Part shown: positions 17,971 to 26,546 of the stretch, in pieces | Numbering within the stretch: position 1 is the first letter of the stretch | Layout: each line of letters begins with the position of its first letter | Assembly (NCBI RefSeq): GCF_030528405.1 | Contig: NZ_JAUMYY010000012.1 | Span: forward strand, 1 to 45,199 | DNA: 45,199 nt | Direction: 5' to 3' | Source of the DNA: Fusobacterium sp. | GTDB lineage: Bacteria; Fusobacteriota; Fusobacteriia; Fusobacteriales; Fusobacteriaceae | The notes under the pieces: generated by a model | What the model was told of the DNA's origin: nothing | Seen by the model: only the letters and a program-made list of their open reading frames with translations | The model's database searches: none | Position numbers and translations under genes: made by a program

Positions 17971-18876
17971 TTACCTTTTCTCCTTCAAAAAAATTAAACA
18001 AAAATCAAAAAATAAATGAACTAGAAACATCCATATAAATACAAATAAAATATAAGCTTGAATTACATTGTAATCTCTAGCAATTATACTATTTATAAGG
18101 AAGTAGCTTATTCCTGGAATTGCAAAAGCAAATTCTAAGACAGTGCTTCCACCTATAACAGAAGAGAATCTTGAAATACTTGCTGAAAAAAGTGAGTATA
18201 AAACAGGCTTATAACAATGTCTTAATAAGATATATTCCATTTTAAATCCTCTTAAAACATAAAACTTCACATAACTCTCTTCTTTTAAGCGAACAAAAGC
18301 TTGTCTAACAATTCTTGATAAAGAGCCCAATTGATAAAGAGTTAAAATTAAAATCGAAAATACTATTCCCCAAAAACTTCCATCAGTAAAGAATTTTATT
18401 GCTTTTATTTTAACACCGAAGTAGTAAATTATTAAAATAGCCCATAAAAAAGAAGGAATGGTCAAATTAAAAATTGAAAGCCCTCTAGTAAATATATCAA
18501 ATAAAGAATTTTCTTTTATTGCAGATAGATATCCTAAGATAAAAGATAATACTATTGCAAGCAGAAGAGAGGAAAATCCTATAAAAAAGGAATAAGGTAA
18601 TTTTCTTAACATTTCATCTCTTATAGGCATTTTTGTAAGAAAAGATTGCCCAAAATCTCCTTTTAAAAAATTTATTAGCCATTTTATATATTGTGTAAAA
18701 ATATTTACATTTAATCCGAATTGTTCAATTAACATTTTTTTATTTTCTTCGGTAAAAGGTAGATTATATTGTTGTAAAAGCATTTCAACAGGACTAAATG
18801 GCATTATTCTAACAATAGAAAAAATTAATAAAGTTATTCCTAAAAATAAAAATAGCCATTTCAAAATATATTTCAA
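17971..18876 (-). CDS. ABC transporter permease, NikB/OppB/DppB type
   Basis: A 301-residue inner-membrane permease. A first membrane helix (about 5-25) is followed by a large outside loop, GDFGQSFLTKMPIRDEM, then about five more helices. It contains the coupling segment FVRLKEESYVKFYVLRGFK and the GGSTVLEFAFAIPGISYFL block typical of DppB/OppB. The start codon is TTG 18876 with GGAGG 7 bases upstream. It is separated from the upstream binding-protein gene by about 100 bases holding a strong hairpin, so permease and ATPase genes are probably expressed at lower levels than the binding protein. Confidence 0.9.
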   Translation of the reverse strand: MKYILKWLFLFLGITLLIFSIVRIMPFSPVEMLLQQYNLPFTEENKKMLIEQFGLNVNIFTQYIKWLINFLKGDFGQSFLTKMPIRDEMLRKLPYSFFIGFSSLLLAIVLSFILGYLSAIKENSLFDIFTRGLSIFNLTIPSFLWAILIIYYFGVKIKAIKFFTDGSFWGIVFSILILTLYQLGSLSRIVRQAFVRLKEESYVKFYVLRGFKMEYILLRHCYKPVLYSLFSASISRFSSVIGGSTVLEFAFAIPGISYFLINSIIARDYNVIQAYILFVFIWMFLVHLFFDFCLIFLKEKR

Positions 18877-18903
18877 TTTTCTACCTCCAAATTCTTTATT
18901 TTT

Positions 18904-18952
18904 AAAAGAGGTTGTTGCAAATTTAAATTATAAAAATGCAACAACCTCTTTT
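18904..18952 (-). terminator. Intercistronic hairpin between binding protein and permease genes
   Basis: AAAAGAGGTTGTTGCA (18904-18919) is perfectly complementary to 18937-18952, a 16-bp stem around a 17-base AT loop, ending in four T on the minus strand. Placed after the binding-protein gene and before the membrane genes, it likely acts as a partial terminator or 3' stabiliser. Confidence 0.75.
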
Positions 18953-18978
18953 AGGTTTACTAGATTTCTTAAATAATA

Positions 18979-20478
18979 TTATTTATATAATTCAGAATTA
19001 ATTATATAATAATCTCCTGAGTAAGGTTTATAATTTTTTAATCTTTCAGATAAGGCTACATTCCATTCAGGGTCAACTAAGAATAAAACTGGTAAGTCCT
19101 TGTATATTTCAGCTTGAATTTCTTTTGCTACTTTAATAGATTCATCACTGAAGTTTAATTTTCCTAATTTATCAAGTAACTCATCAACATTATTAGAAGA
19201 ATAATTCATCAGATTTTTAGATCCAGCTGTTCTAAAAAATTGATTTAAAAAGTATGCAGGATCTCCAGTAGGAGCAGAATGTTGTGCATATAAAATTAAA
19301 TCAAATTCAGCTTTTCTAGCTTCAGCATCAATGTTATCAACTATTACAGTAGAAGCTTCTATTCCTAATTTTTTTAATTGTGCAAGCATAACTTGCATTA
19401 TAGTCTTTAAATCAGGTCTACTATTATAAGTCATCAAATTAATTTTTAATTCTTTTCCATCTTTCTCTCTTATTCCAGAATTATTTAAAAGCCAACCTGC
19501 ATCATCTAGAATTTTATTTGCCTTTTCTAAATTAAATTCTAAGTCAATTCCGCCAGCAAAAGAAAAATATTGTGCAAATAAACCATTAGCTATTCTTCCA
19601 CCTTTTAAAACTTTAATATAATCATTTCTATCAAGTCCTAAATTTATTGCTTCTCTAACAGCTGTATCAGATAAAATTTCAGACTTTGTGTTAAATATTC
19701 CAAAATATTGATAACCAGCATCAATAGTTTCAATTATCTTTCCATTTGTTTTTAACTCATCAGCTATTTCTGGAGTTATTCCAAAAGCCATATCAAGCTC
19801 TGAAGATTCAAAAGCAAGTTTTAAAGAAGAAAGATCTTTCAATGCTTTTACTACAACTTCTCCTCTTTTATCTGCATTTTCATAATAAGGATTAGGTATA
19901 AGTTCTAATGAAACATTAGGTTCAAATCTTTTAATTATAAAAGGACCAGTAAAAATATACCCATCTTTTGTCTCTTTAAATATTATATTTGTCCATTCAG
20001 TTAAAAGAGCTTTTAAATTTTGTGTTTCTCTTTCAACAATGACTTTAATAGTATAATCTCCAGTTTTTTCAAAAAATACTTTTCCAGCGGTAGCATTAGA
20101 TAAAGGATTTTTTTCCATAATTGTATTCATGGACCAAACAAGTGCTTCAGCATCTACAATGCTTCCATCAGAAAATTTAATATCTTTTTTTAAAGTTAAT
20201 TCCCAAGTTAATGCATCTATTCTTTTAACATCATCAATATATCTTGAAACTAATTTCCCTTCTCTATTTAAAGAAAAAACAGTTTCACTAAGTCCATGAG
20301 TAGTTAAAGACCAAGGAGTTCCTCCCACAGTTGGTTCTATAGCACCAACAACAAATGTTTGACCTATTACTATAGCTTTATCATTTACAGCTTCAGTTTT
20401 ATCTTCTTTTTTTCCACATGCTACCAGTAATACTAAACTAAGTAAGAAAAATAAAGTTAATTTCAATATTTTTTTCAC
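18979..20478 (-). CDS. Substrate-binding lipoprotein of a peptide/nickel-type ABC importer (SBP family 5)
   Basis: A 499-residue lipoprotein that captures substrate outside the inner membrane and delivers it to the adjacent permeases. It has a signal peptide ending in the lipobox LVAC with lipidated C21. The mature part shows the family-5 landmarks: SLTTHGLSETVFSL near residue 60, WELTLKKDIKFSDGSIVDAEALVWS near residue 110, and the FNLEKANKILDDAGW block near residue 330. The N-terminal motif and the short ATPases resemble NikA/CntA-type nickel or metallophore systems more than OppA, but the ligand cannot be fixed from sequence. ATG 20478 is preceded by AGGAGG. It is the first gene of the operon, behind a promoter with a 20-bp dyad. 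Confidence 0.88.
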   Translation of the reverse strand: MKKILKLTLFFLLSLVLLVACGKKEDKTEAVNDKAIVIGQTFVVGAIEPTVGGTPWSLTTHGLSETVFSLNREGKLVSRYIDDVKRIDALTWELTLKKDIKFSDGSIVDAEALVWSMNTIMEKNPLSNATAGKVFFEKTGDYTIKVIVERETQNLKALLTEWTNIIFKETKDGYIFTGPFIIKRFEPNVSLELIPNPYYENADKRGEVVVKALKDLSSLKLAFESSELDMAFGITPEIADELKTNGKIIETIDAGYQYFGIFNTKSEILSDTAVREAINLGLDRNDYIKVLKGGRIANGLFAQYFSFAGGIDLEFNLEKANKILDDAGWLLNNSGIREKDGKELKINLMTYNSRPDLKTIMQVMLAQLKKLGIEASTVIVDNIDAEARKAEFDLILYAQHSAPTGDPAYFLNQFFRTAGSKNLMNYSSNNVDELLDKLGKLNFSDESIKVAKEIQAEIYKDLPVLFLVDPEWNVALSERLKNYKPYSGDYYIINSELYK

Positions 20479-20502
20479 TTTATACCTCCTAAATTTATTT
20501 TT

Positions 20503-20522
20503 ATGTTATTTTAGTATAACAT
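20503..20522 (-). promoter_or_regulatory. Dyad overlapping the -10 of the importer operon
   Basis: ATGTTAT (20503-20509) and ATAACAT (20516-20522) form a perfect inverted repeat with a 6-base centre. On the minus strand the centre contains TATACT (20513-20518), a good -10 element 35 bases upstream of the start codon. The -35 region is poor (TTTTAT at 17 bases). A repressor sitting on this dyad would block the promoter. The regulator is unknown. Confidence 0.5.
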
Positions 20523-20663
20523 TTTTATTTAAATTATAAAAATAATTTTTTTGCAAAACTTAAAAATATTTTATAATCTAATAAATTTTATAAAAATAAA
20601 ATTAATTCTTTTTTAAATACTTATTATTTTTAAATTTTTTTATTTAAATTGAAAACAAAAATA

Positions 20664-20684
20664 ACACCTAAGTTTTATAGGTGT
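20664..20684 (-). terminator. Terminator of the rrf2 operon
   Basis: ACACCTA (20664-20670) pairs with TAGGTGT (20678-20684) around a 7-base loop. On the minus strand it is followed by TTATTTTTGTTTT. It lies 35 bp after the stop of the Rrf2 gene. Confidence 0.75.
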
Positions 20685-20718
20685 CATTTAAAATTTATTT
20701 ATATTATAATAAAAATAC

Positions 20719-21150
20719 TTATATCTTATCTTGAAAATTAATTTCCATTATATCTTTATCCTGTGATGTTAGATCTTTAAAATTAAACTTTTGTAAGTTA
20801 TTTAAAAAATTATTCTCAACTTTCTCTAAGACATTAAATATAACTGAGCAACTTGTTTGCCCAACTACACAACTTTTATCCTTAATAATTATTTCAGATT
20901 CTATAGCTTCAACGGCATCTTTTAAAGTAATATCTTCAGGTTTTTTATTTAATTTATAACCACCAGCAGCGCCTTTATAAATTTTTAATAAACCCTTTTT
21001 TTCCATTTTTTTAAGAACTCTTATACTAAATAGATGAGGTATATTTTCTTTCTCAGCTATTTCGTTTGAAGTAACTATTCTATTTTTATCTTGTAATGAA
21101 AGATAATTAAGTATTCTAAAAACATATTCTATTTCATTTTTTAATCTCAT
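20719..21150 (-). CDS. Rrf2-family transcriptional regulator
   Basis: A 143-residue Rrf2/IscR-type DNA-binding protein. The winged helix-turn-helix spans about residues 10-65 (SNEIAEKENIPHLFSIRVLKKM, then the GAAGGYKLNK wing). A dimerisation helix follows, then C94 and C101. IscR-like sensors use three cysteines for a [2Fe-2S] cluster, but only two are visible here, so cluster binding is uncertain and redox sensing by a thiol pair is possible. ATG 21150 lies 17 bp after the DUF1385 gene. It is the last gene of a three-gene minus-strand unit. The target is unknown. Confidence 0.88.
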   Translation of the reverse strand: MRLKNEIEYVFRILNYLSLQDKNRIVTSNEIAEKENIPHLFSIRVLKKMEKKGLLKIYKGAAGGYKLNKKPEDITLKDAVEAIESEIIIKDKSCVVGQTSCSVIFNVLEKVENNFLNNLQKFNFKDLTSQDKDIMEINFQDKI

Positions 21151-21167
21151 TTTTCTACTCTCCTCTT

Positions 21168-22073
21168 TTATTCAAAAACTTCTTCAGCATTTGTAACTTC
21201 TTGCCCTAATGATGCTTTAATTGCTACTATTGCAACTTCAAGTTCTTCCATATCAGGTTCTTTTGTAGTTATTCTTTGTAATGCTAAACCAGGTAACGAT
21301 ATCAATTTTATAAGTGGATTATCTAAGTGTTTACTGCTATATCTCTGTAATTCATAAGATAAACTTGCAATAAGTGGCATAAGAAGTATTCTTAAAATAA
21401 CTTTTATTAAAAATTTATAAAATAAATTACTAGGTATAGGAAGAATAAAGTCTATAACAGAAAAAACAATTATAGCAATAAACATTACAATAAATAAAAA
21501 GCTAGTACCACATCTAGGATGTAAAGTAGTGAATTTTTTAGCATTTTCAGGAGTTAACTCCATATCATTTTCATAAGCATAGATAGACTTATGTTCTGCA
21601 CCATGATATTCAAAAACTCTTTTTACATCTTTTGAAAATGATATGAGCCATATATAACCAATAAATAAACTAAGTCTTACAATAGCTTCAGTTAAATTTG
21701 CTTTAATTTTGCTATCTGCAAAGAAAAATCCGCCAATAATAGAGGGTAGAACTATAAAGAGCCCTATTCCTAAACTCAAAGAGAAAATTGTAGTCAAAAC
21801 AGCTTGTCTATCAGATAAGCTTTCTTCTTCTTCACCAGCTTGATTTGCAGAAAAGGTTAATTCTTTCACACCCAAAACAAGAGATTCAAAGAGCATAACA
21901 ATACCTCTAATAAAAGGCTTTTTAAAAAATTTGTTATCTTTTCCTATTATTTTTGTTTTTTTATAGACAATCTTTCCAGAAGGTTTTCTGACCGCCGTGG
22001 CTAAGCACTCAGTTCCTCTCATCATCACTCCTTCTATGACAGCTTGTCCGCCTATAGAAACTTTGTTACTCAT
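21168..22073 (-). CDS. DUF1385 (YqhQ-like) polytopic membrane protein
   Basis: The N-terminus has the family hallmark IGGQAVIEGVMMRG within the first 20 residues. Hydrophobic segments follow around residues 95-125, 130-150, 195-215 and 220-245 (numbered from MSNK). The conserved EYHGAEHKSIYAYE and LHPRCGTSFLF motifs are present. The length is normal for the family, and its biochemical role is not known to me. Two starts are possible. ATG 22085 overlaps the stop of the upstream phosphatase gene as TAATG. ATG 22073 lies 3 bases after GAGGAGG. I list the latter, but coupling through the former is plausible. Confidence 0.85.
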   Translation of the reverse strand: MSNKVSIGGQAVIEGVMMRGTECLATAVRKPSGKIVYKKTKIIGKDNKFFKKPFIRGIVMLFESLVLGVKELTFSANQAGEEEESLSDRQAVLTTIFSLSLGIGLFIVLPSIIGGFFFADSKIKANLTEAIVRLSLFIGYIWLISFSKDVKRVFEYHGAEHKSIYAYENDMELTPENAKKFTTLHPRCGTSFLFIVMFIAIIVFSVIDFILPIPSNLFYKFLIKVILRILLMPLIASLSYELQRYSSKHLDNPLIKLISLPGLALQRITTKEPDMEELEVAIVAIKASLGQEVTNAEEVFE

Positions 22074-22084
22074 ATTCCTCCTCA

Positions 22085-23608
22085 TTAATTTTTACATTTT
22101 AATATTACAAAAGTTATGTCATCAACTTGCTCATGCTCTTTTCTAAATTTTAGAATTTCACTTAAGATTTTTTCTTTTAAATCTTCAGCACTAAGGCTAG
22201 AATTTTCATAAACTGTTGCTACTAATTTTTCCATTCCAAACATATTTTTTCTTTCATCTTCGGCTTCAATAATTCCATCTGTATAAAATACTACTATATC
22301 ACCTTTCTTTAAAATAAGTTTTTTATCCCTATATGCATAATCATTCATAAAACCTATTGCGACACCTTTTGTACCACAGAGTTCGATTGTATCAGACGCC
22401 TTTCTATATACTACTAAAGGATTATGACCAGCACTTGAATAAGTTAATGTTGAAGTCTCCATATTATATTTTCCATTCATTATAGTTATAAACATGTCTT
22501 CAGTGATGTCTTTATATATAATCTTATTAAAAAGATTTAATTCTTCAGCGGGACTGAAACTAGATATATGCTTTATTGTTTTCAACATAGAGCGAGATAA
22601 TGCCATCAAAAAAGCTGCAGGTACACCTTTTCCACTTACATCAGCTATACTCACTGAAAAAATATTATCTTTGATAGAATAATCATAATAATCTCCACCT
22701 ATTTCTTTTGCAGGGGCAAAATAAGTTGCAATTTCAATATTTTTAACACCATCTATATTTGCAGGAAGGATTTGCTTTTGAATGTTTGCAGCTAAGTCTA
22801 ATTCTTGTGAAATTCTTTCTTTAATTAGAAGTTCAGCATGATTATTGGCATTGTCAATTGCTATTGATGCCTGAATAGTAAGAGCAGAGATCATTTCTTT
22901 ATTAATTTCAATTAATTTATTTTTATCTTGAATAGTGAATATTACTCCAATTTCCTTTGTCTTTACTTTTAAATGAGAAATTGTTATTTTTTCATCATTT
23001 AAAACAGTCATTTTTCTTGCTAAATCATAATATATCTTATTAAAATCTTCTCTTGTAAATTTATGAAAGGATTCTAAAGGATATTCTACATCTTTGGTAT
23101 AATCTATAACTCCTTTTATCTTTTTATTTATAAGTTTCCCTTCATTCCAAAGATATATTGCCATTCTTTTAGTAGGAGTCAGTATAAAAAAGGCATCAGT
23201 TATAGTATCTATAATTTTATTTAGATCAAACATTGAAGATACATTTCTTGAAATTTGATTAAGATCTGAGAGATTTTTTACCCTTAATTCAAGAATTTGA
23301 TTTGTATATTCTAATTGAGAAGATTTTAAAACTAAAGTGTTGTATGTTATATCCAATTCATCTCTATACTCCTTTAATTCTTCAATAGAAGTTTTTAAAT
23401 CATTTTCTTGTCTAACTATTTCTTCTAAAGTTTCTTCATATTCAGCCTTAATATTTTCTGGAATATTATCAATTTTTTCTCTATTTTTCAGACCTGTTAT
23501 GATTTTTAATTCTTCGTTCATATATTGGCTGATTGTTTTTTTCATATAAAGAAATGAAAAGAAAACAAAAATTATAAAGGCTATAATTATATAAAAAACT
23601 ATTATCAT
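22085..23608 (-). CDS. Membrane-anchored SpoIIE/RsbU-type PP2C phosphatase with GAF domain
   Basis: A 507-residue signalling phosphatase. One N-terminal membrane helix (residues 2-22) is followed by a long coiled coil (about 45-120), then a GAF-like sensor domain (about 120-265), then a PP2C/SpoIIE catalytic domain. Metal-binding and catalytic motifs are visible: EIGGDYYDY, SIADVSGKGVPAAFLMA, SSAGHNP and FYTDGIIEAED. RsbU-type enzymes dephosphorylate an anti-sigma-factor antagonist. No RsbV, RsbW or alternative sigma gene lies nearby, so the partner is elsewhere or different. The stop overlaps the first possible start of the DUF1385 gene, suggesting the two membrane proteins work together or are co-dosed. 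Confidence 0.9.
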   Translation of the reverse strand: MIIVFYIIIAFIIFVFFSFLYMKKTISQYMNEELKIITGLKNREKIDNIPENIKAEYEETLEEIVRQENDLKTSIEELKEYRDELDITYNTLVLKSSQLEYTNQILELRVKNLSDLNQISRNVSSMFDLNKIIDTITDAFFILTPTKRMAIYLWNEGKLINKKIKGVIDYTKDVEYPLESFHKFTREDFNKIYYDLARKMTVLNDEKITISHLKVKTKEIGVIFTIQDKNKLIEINKEMISALTIQASIAIDNANNHAELLIKERISQELDLAANIQKQILPANIDGVKNIEIATYFAPAKEIGGDYYDYSIKDNIFSVSIADVSGKGVPAAFLMALSRSMLKTIKHISSFSPAEELNLFNKIIYKDITEDMFITIMNGKYNMETSTLTYSSAGHNPLVVYRKASDTIELCGTKGVAIGFMNDYAYRDKKLILKKGDIVVFYTDGIIEAEDERKNMFGMEKLVATVYENSSLSAEDLKEKILSEILKFRKEHEQVDDITFVILKCKN

Positions 23609-23660
23609 AATTCACCATCCAGTTTAACTAATCTCACTTATTATACTATAAATAATAAAA

Positions 23661-25430
23661 TTAGGATAAGTTATTTTTTATTTTTTCAGCGATTTTTTTA
23701 GGGATAAACTCCGAAAGTTCTTCTATAGAAGCCTTTTTTATAGCTGAAACGGTTAAAAATTTATTAAGCAGAATCTTCTTTCTAGCAGGACCAATGCCCT
23801 CAATTTTATCTAATTCTGAAGAGATGATTCTTTTACTTCTAAGTTTACTATGGTAAGCAACACCAAATCTATGTGCTTCATCTCTGACCCTTTGAAGAAT
23901 TTTCAAGGCTTCATTATCTTTACTAAATCTATAAGGTGTTTTTTCACCATATTTGTATACTTCTTCTTCACGCTCTGCAAGACTTAATAAATCACTCAAA
24001 CCAAATTTTCCTATTTTTTTTAATACCTCTGCTGCTGCATTTATTTGTCCTAAACCGCCATCAATTAAGATGGTATCAGGAAAATTTTTTTCATCAAGTT
24101 TGGAATATCTTCTTTCAATAACTTCTCTCATCATTAAAAAGTCATCAGGACTGTCTTTACATCTGATTTTAAATTTTCTATATTCCCTTCTAGCTGCTCG
24201 TCCTTCTATAGAAACTGACATTGATGCTACAGCATCCTTACCTTGTATATTAGATATATCAAAGCACTCTATTTTTAAAGGAAATTTCTTTAAAGAAAGC
24301 TTATAATAAAGTTCCTTGATTCCTTTTTCTATAGTATCTTTTTTGGAATAATAAGCTTCTAAATCCCTTTCTAAATTTTTATATGCCATATCTAAAAGCT
24401 CTTTTCTTCTACTCTTTATTTTAGGAAAATGTAATTCTTTTTTATTAAATTGGTTTTTTGATAAAGCTTTAATAATAAGCTCGAAATCTCTTTCATATTG
24501 GGCATCTAAAACAATGCTTTTAGGAAGTATATGTTTGGAATAATAAGACATAAAAATAGTTTCGTAAATATTATCTGTGAATTTATTTTTTAATTCAAGA
24601 GAAGTAGAGTCTTTGCCTAAAATTTTTCCTTCTCTCATATTCAAAACACAAATAAAAATTTTATCATTTATCTCTTTAAAAACAAATATGTCTTCATCTA
24701 ACTCTCTAGTATATTGAATTAGCTGAGAATTTTGAATATTCTGTAATTCTTTTATTTGCTCCCTATAAATTATTGATTTTTCAAAATCCATATTTTTAGA
24801 AGAAAAAGCCATTTTTTCTTTTAATAAATTAATTACTTTACTAGTATTTCCCTTTAAAATTTCCTTCAAACTATCAACTTCTTGGTTATATTCATAAATT
24901 ATATTTTTATATACACAGGGAGCTGTACAACTTTTCATATAGTATTTTAAACAGGGACGGGAGGATACTTTTTTCATATCTCTATTGCAGTCTCTGACTT
25001 TAAATAACTTCATAAAAATATTTTTTAATTTCCAAGCACCGTGAGGATAAGGACCGAAGTATTCAGCATTTTTTATATCTAGTGCTTTAGTTGTCCTCAC
25101 AATTTTAATATTAGGAAAATCTTCCTTACTAATTCTTATAAAAGGATATGTTTTTTGGTCTTTTAAAAGAATATTATATTTAGGTTTATATTTCTTTATT
25201 AAATTATTTTCTAGAAGTAAGGCATCAACTTCAGTGCTAGTTATAAAAAATTCTATATCATCTATATTTTTTATAAGTTCAGAAGTTTTAAAATCTTCAT
25301 GGGTCTTATTAAAATATGAAGATACTCGATTTTTTAAATTTTTTGCCTTTCCAACGTAGATAACCTTATTATTTTTTTTCATTAAATATACTCCAGAGTT
25401 TTCTGGAATATTAAATTTACCAATGTCCAA
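23661..25430 (-). CDS. uvrC: Excinuclease ABC subunit C (UvrC)
   Basis: UvrC makes both incisions around bulky DNA lesions marked by UvrA/UvrB. The 589-residue protein shows the GIY-YIG nuclease (GVYLMK...VIYVGKAKNLKNR, residues 13-35) and four cysteines C148, C160, C168, C172 in the pattern reported for the UvrC [4Fe-4S] cluster. It also has a UVR segment near 200-235 that binds UvrB, the RNase-H-like nuclease (ECFDISNIQG, DTILIDGGLGQ, HR-FGVAYH) and C-terminal helix-hairpin-helix motifs (IEGIGPARKK). ATG 25430 lies inside the 3' end of rapZ (14-bp overlap). Confidence 0.96.
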   Translation of the reverse strand: MDIGKFNIPENSGVYLMKKNNKVIYVGKAKNLKNRVSSYFNKTHEDFKTSELIKNIDDIEFFITSTEVDALLLENNLIKKYKPKYNILLKDQKTYPFIRISKEDFPNIKIVRTTKALDIKNAEYFGPYPHGAWKLKNIFMKLFKVRDCNRDMKKVSSRPCLKYYMKSCTAPCVYKNIIYEYNQEVDSLKEILKGNTSKVINLLKEKMAFSSKNMDFEKSIIYREQIKELQNIQNSQLIQYTRELDEDIFVFKEINDKIFICVLNMREGKILGKDSTSLELKNKFTDNIYETIFMSYYSKHILPKSIVLDAQYERDFELIIKALSKNQFNKKELHFPKIKSRRKELLDMAYKNLERDLEAYYSKKDTIEKGIKELYYKLSLKKFPLKIECFDISNIQGKDAVASMSVSIEGRAARREYRKFKIRCKDSPDDFLMMREVIERRYSKLDEKNFPDTILIDGGLGQINAAAEVLKKIGKFGLSDLLSLAEREEEVYKYGEKTPYRFSKDNEALKILQRVRDEAHRFGVAYHSKLRSKRIISSELDKIEGIGPARKKILLNKFLTVSAIKKASIEELSEFIPKKIAEKIKNNLS

Positions 25431-26271
25431 TTTCTTTCTCCCTATGACTTATATAAACATTCAAGTAAGAAAATTTTACTAGATCTTCTGCTAATTTATT
25501 TATAAAGGTTACTGAACGATGTTTTCCACCACTACAACCTATAGATATAGTTAAATGCTTTTTCCCTTCCTTTATATATTGAGGAATTAAAAATTCTAAG
25601 AGTTCTTTTAATAAATTATAAAATTTTATGCTTTCAGCATGCGACATAACATAGTTTTTTACATCATCGTCATAACCTGATTTTTCCTTTAGTTCTTCTA
25701 TATAATAGGGGTTAGGAACAAATCTTACATCGAACATAAGATCAGTATCAGGGGGTATACCATATTTATAGCCAAAAGATTGAAGATGAAGATTTAAAGT
25801 TGCATGACTTTCTTCAAGGTTGATATTAGCTCTTATTTTTTCCTCAAGATTTATAGGTCGTGAATTTGTTGTATCAATTATTAAATCAGCAATTTCTCTA
25901 ACAGGAAAAACTATTTCTTTTTCTTTTTTTATGCTTTTAAGAAGAGTATTTTCTTTCAAAGGATGAGCTCTTCGACTTAAATTATATCTTCCTAGTATTA
26001 CAGATTCTTCTGCTTCTAAAAAAATTATGTTTAAATCTAAGTTTGCCTTCAAAATAAGTTCTCTAAAATTAAAAAAATCCTCAATTTTTTTAAAAGTTCT
26101 AATATCTATACCCACAGCTATTTTTTTTAAATTGATATCAAATAAAGACTTTTCTAATCCTAAAGGAAGATTATCAATTGTATAAAATCCCATATCTTCT
26201 AAAATGTTAAGTGCAGTCGTTTTTCCTGCACCACTTAAGCCTGTTACAATAATAACTTTTTTTTTAGTCAT
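25417..26271 (-). CDS. rapZ: RapZ/YvcJ-family RNase adapter P-loop protein
   Basis: A 284-residue nucleotide-binding protein. Walker A GLSGAGKT is at residues 11-18, FYTIDNLP follows, and the C-terminal domain holds the DVRFVPNPYY and SIGCSGGKHRSV motifs that in E. coli RapZ bind glucosamine-6-phosphate. In E. coli it delivers sRNA GlmZ to RNase E. In Bacillus YvcJ hydrolyses GTP and influences competence, and it sits in a conserved yvcJ-yvcK-whiA cluster. Here neither partner gene is adjacent. Instead it overlaps uvrC by 14 bp. The start ATG 26271 is preceded by GGTGATC, the extended SD form. Confidence 0.92.
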   Translation of the reverse strand: MTKKKVIIVTGLSGAGKTTALNILEDMGFYTIDNLPLGLEKSLFDINLKKIAVGIDIRTFKKIEDFFNFRELILKANLDLNIIFLEAEESVILGRYNLSRRAHPLKENTLLKSIKKEKEIVFPVREIADLIIDTTNSRPINLEEKIRANINLEESHATLNLHLQSFGYKYGIPPDTDLMFDVRFVPNPYYIEELKEKSGYDDDVKNYVMSHAESIKFYNLLKELLEFLIPQYIKEGKKHLTISIGCSGGKHRSVTFINKLAEDLVKFSYLNVYISHREKEIGHW

Positions 26272-26407
26272 AAGATCACCATCTTTTTTATCAAAACAAA
26301 ATAATAGTTAAAAATAAAATTTCATTATTTTTAAATAATACCATTTTTATCATAAATTGTAAAGCTGAAAATTCTAATAATATAAAAGAAAAAACTTTAT
26401 TGTTATA
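26272..26407. other. AT-rich divergent intergenic region between rapZ and the aminopeptidase gene
   Basis: About 275 bp separate the divergent starts 26271 and 26547. I see no open frame, stable hairpin or RNA gene in it, only a probable promoter at 26408-26436. An in-frame extension of the aminopeptidase frame to 26466 lacks a ribosome-binding site. Confidence 0.5.
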
Positions 26408-26436
26408 TTAACTTGCTTTTTAAAATTAAATATACT
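26408..26436 (+). promoter_or_regulatory. Probable promoter of the M18 aminopeptidase gene
   Basis: TTAACT (26408-26413), 17-base spacer, TATACT (26431-26436). The predicted start is near 26443, giving a leader of roughly 100 bases. Confidence 0.45.
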
Positions 26437-26546
26437 ACTATATTTATAAGAAAAAGTTATTTGAAATGATATACTTAGAATATTTATCGTATAGTTATAT
26501 CAAAAATTTAAATAAAAAATATGTTTTAAAAACAGGAGGAAAAGAT

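Noticed and set aside
17514-18038. 174-codon plus-strand open frame opposite the permease genes
   Set aside because: It is antisense to two clear permease genes, has a lysine/isoleucine-rich composition typical of a mirrored membrane protein, and has no ribosome-binding site.
23936-24306. Two overlapping plus-strand frames opposite uvrC
   Set aside because: Shadows of the conserved uvrC coding strand.
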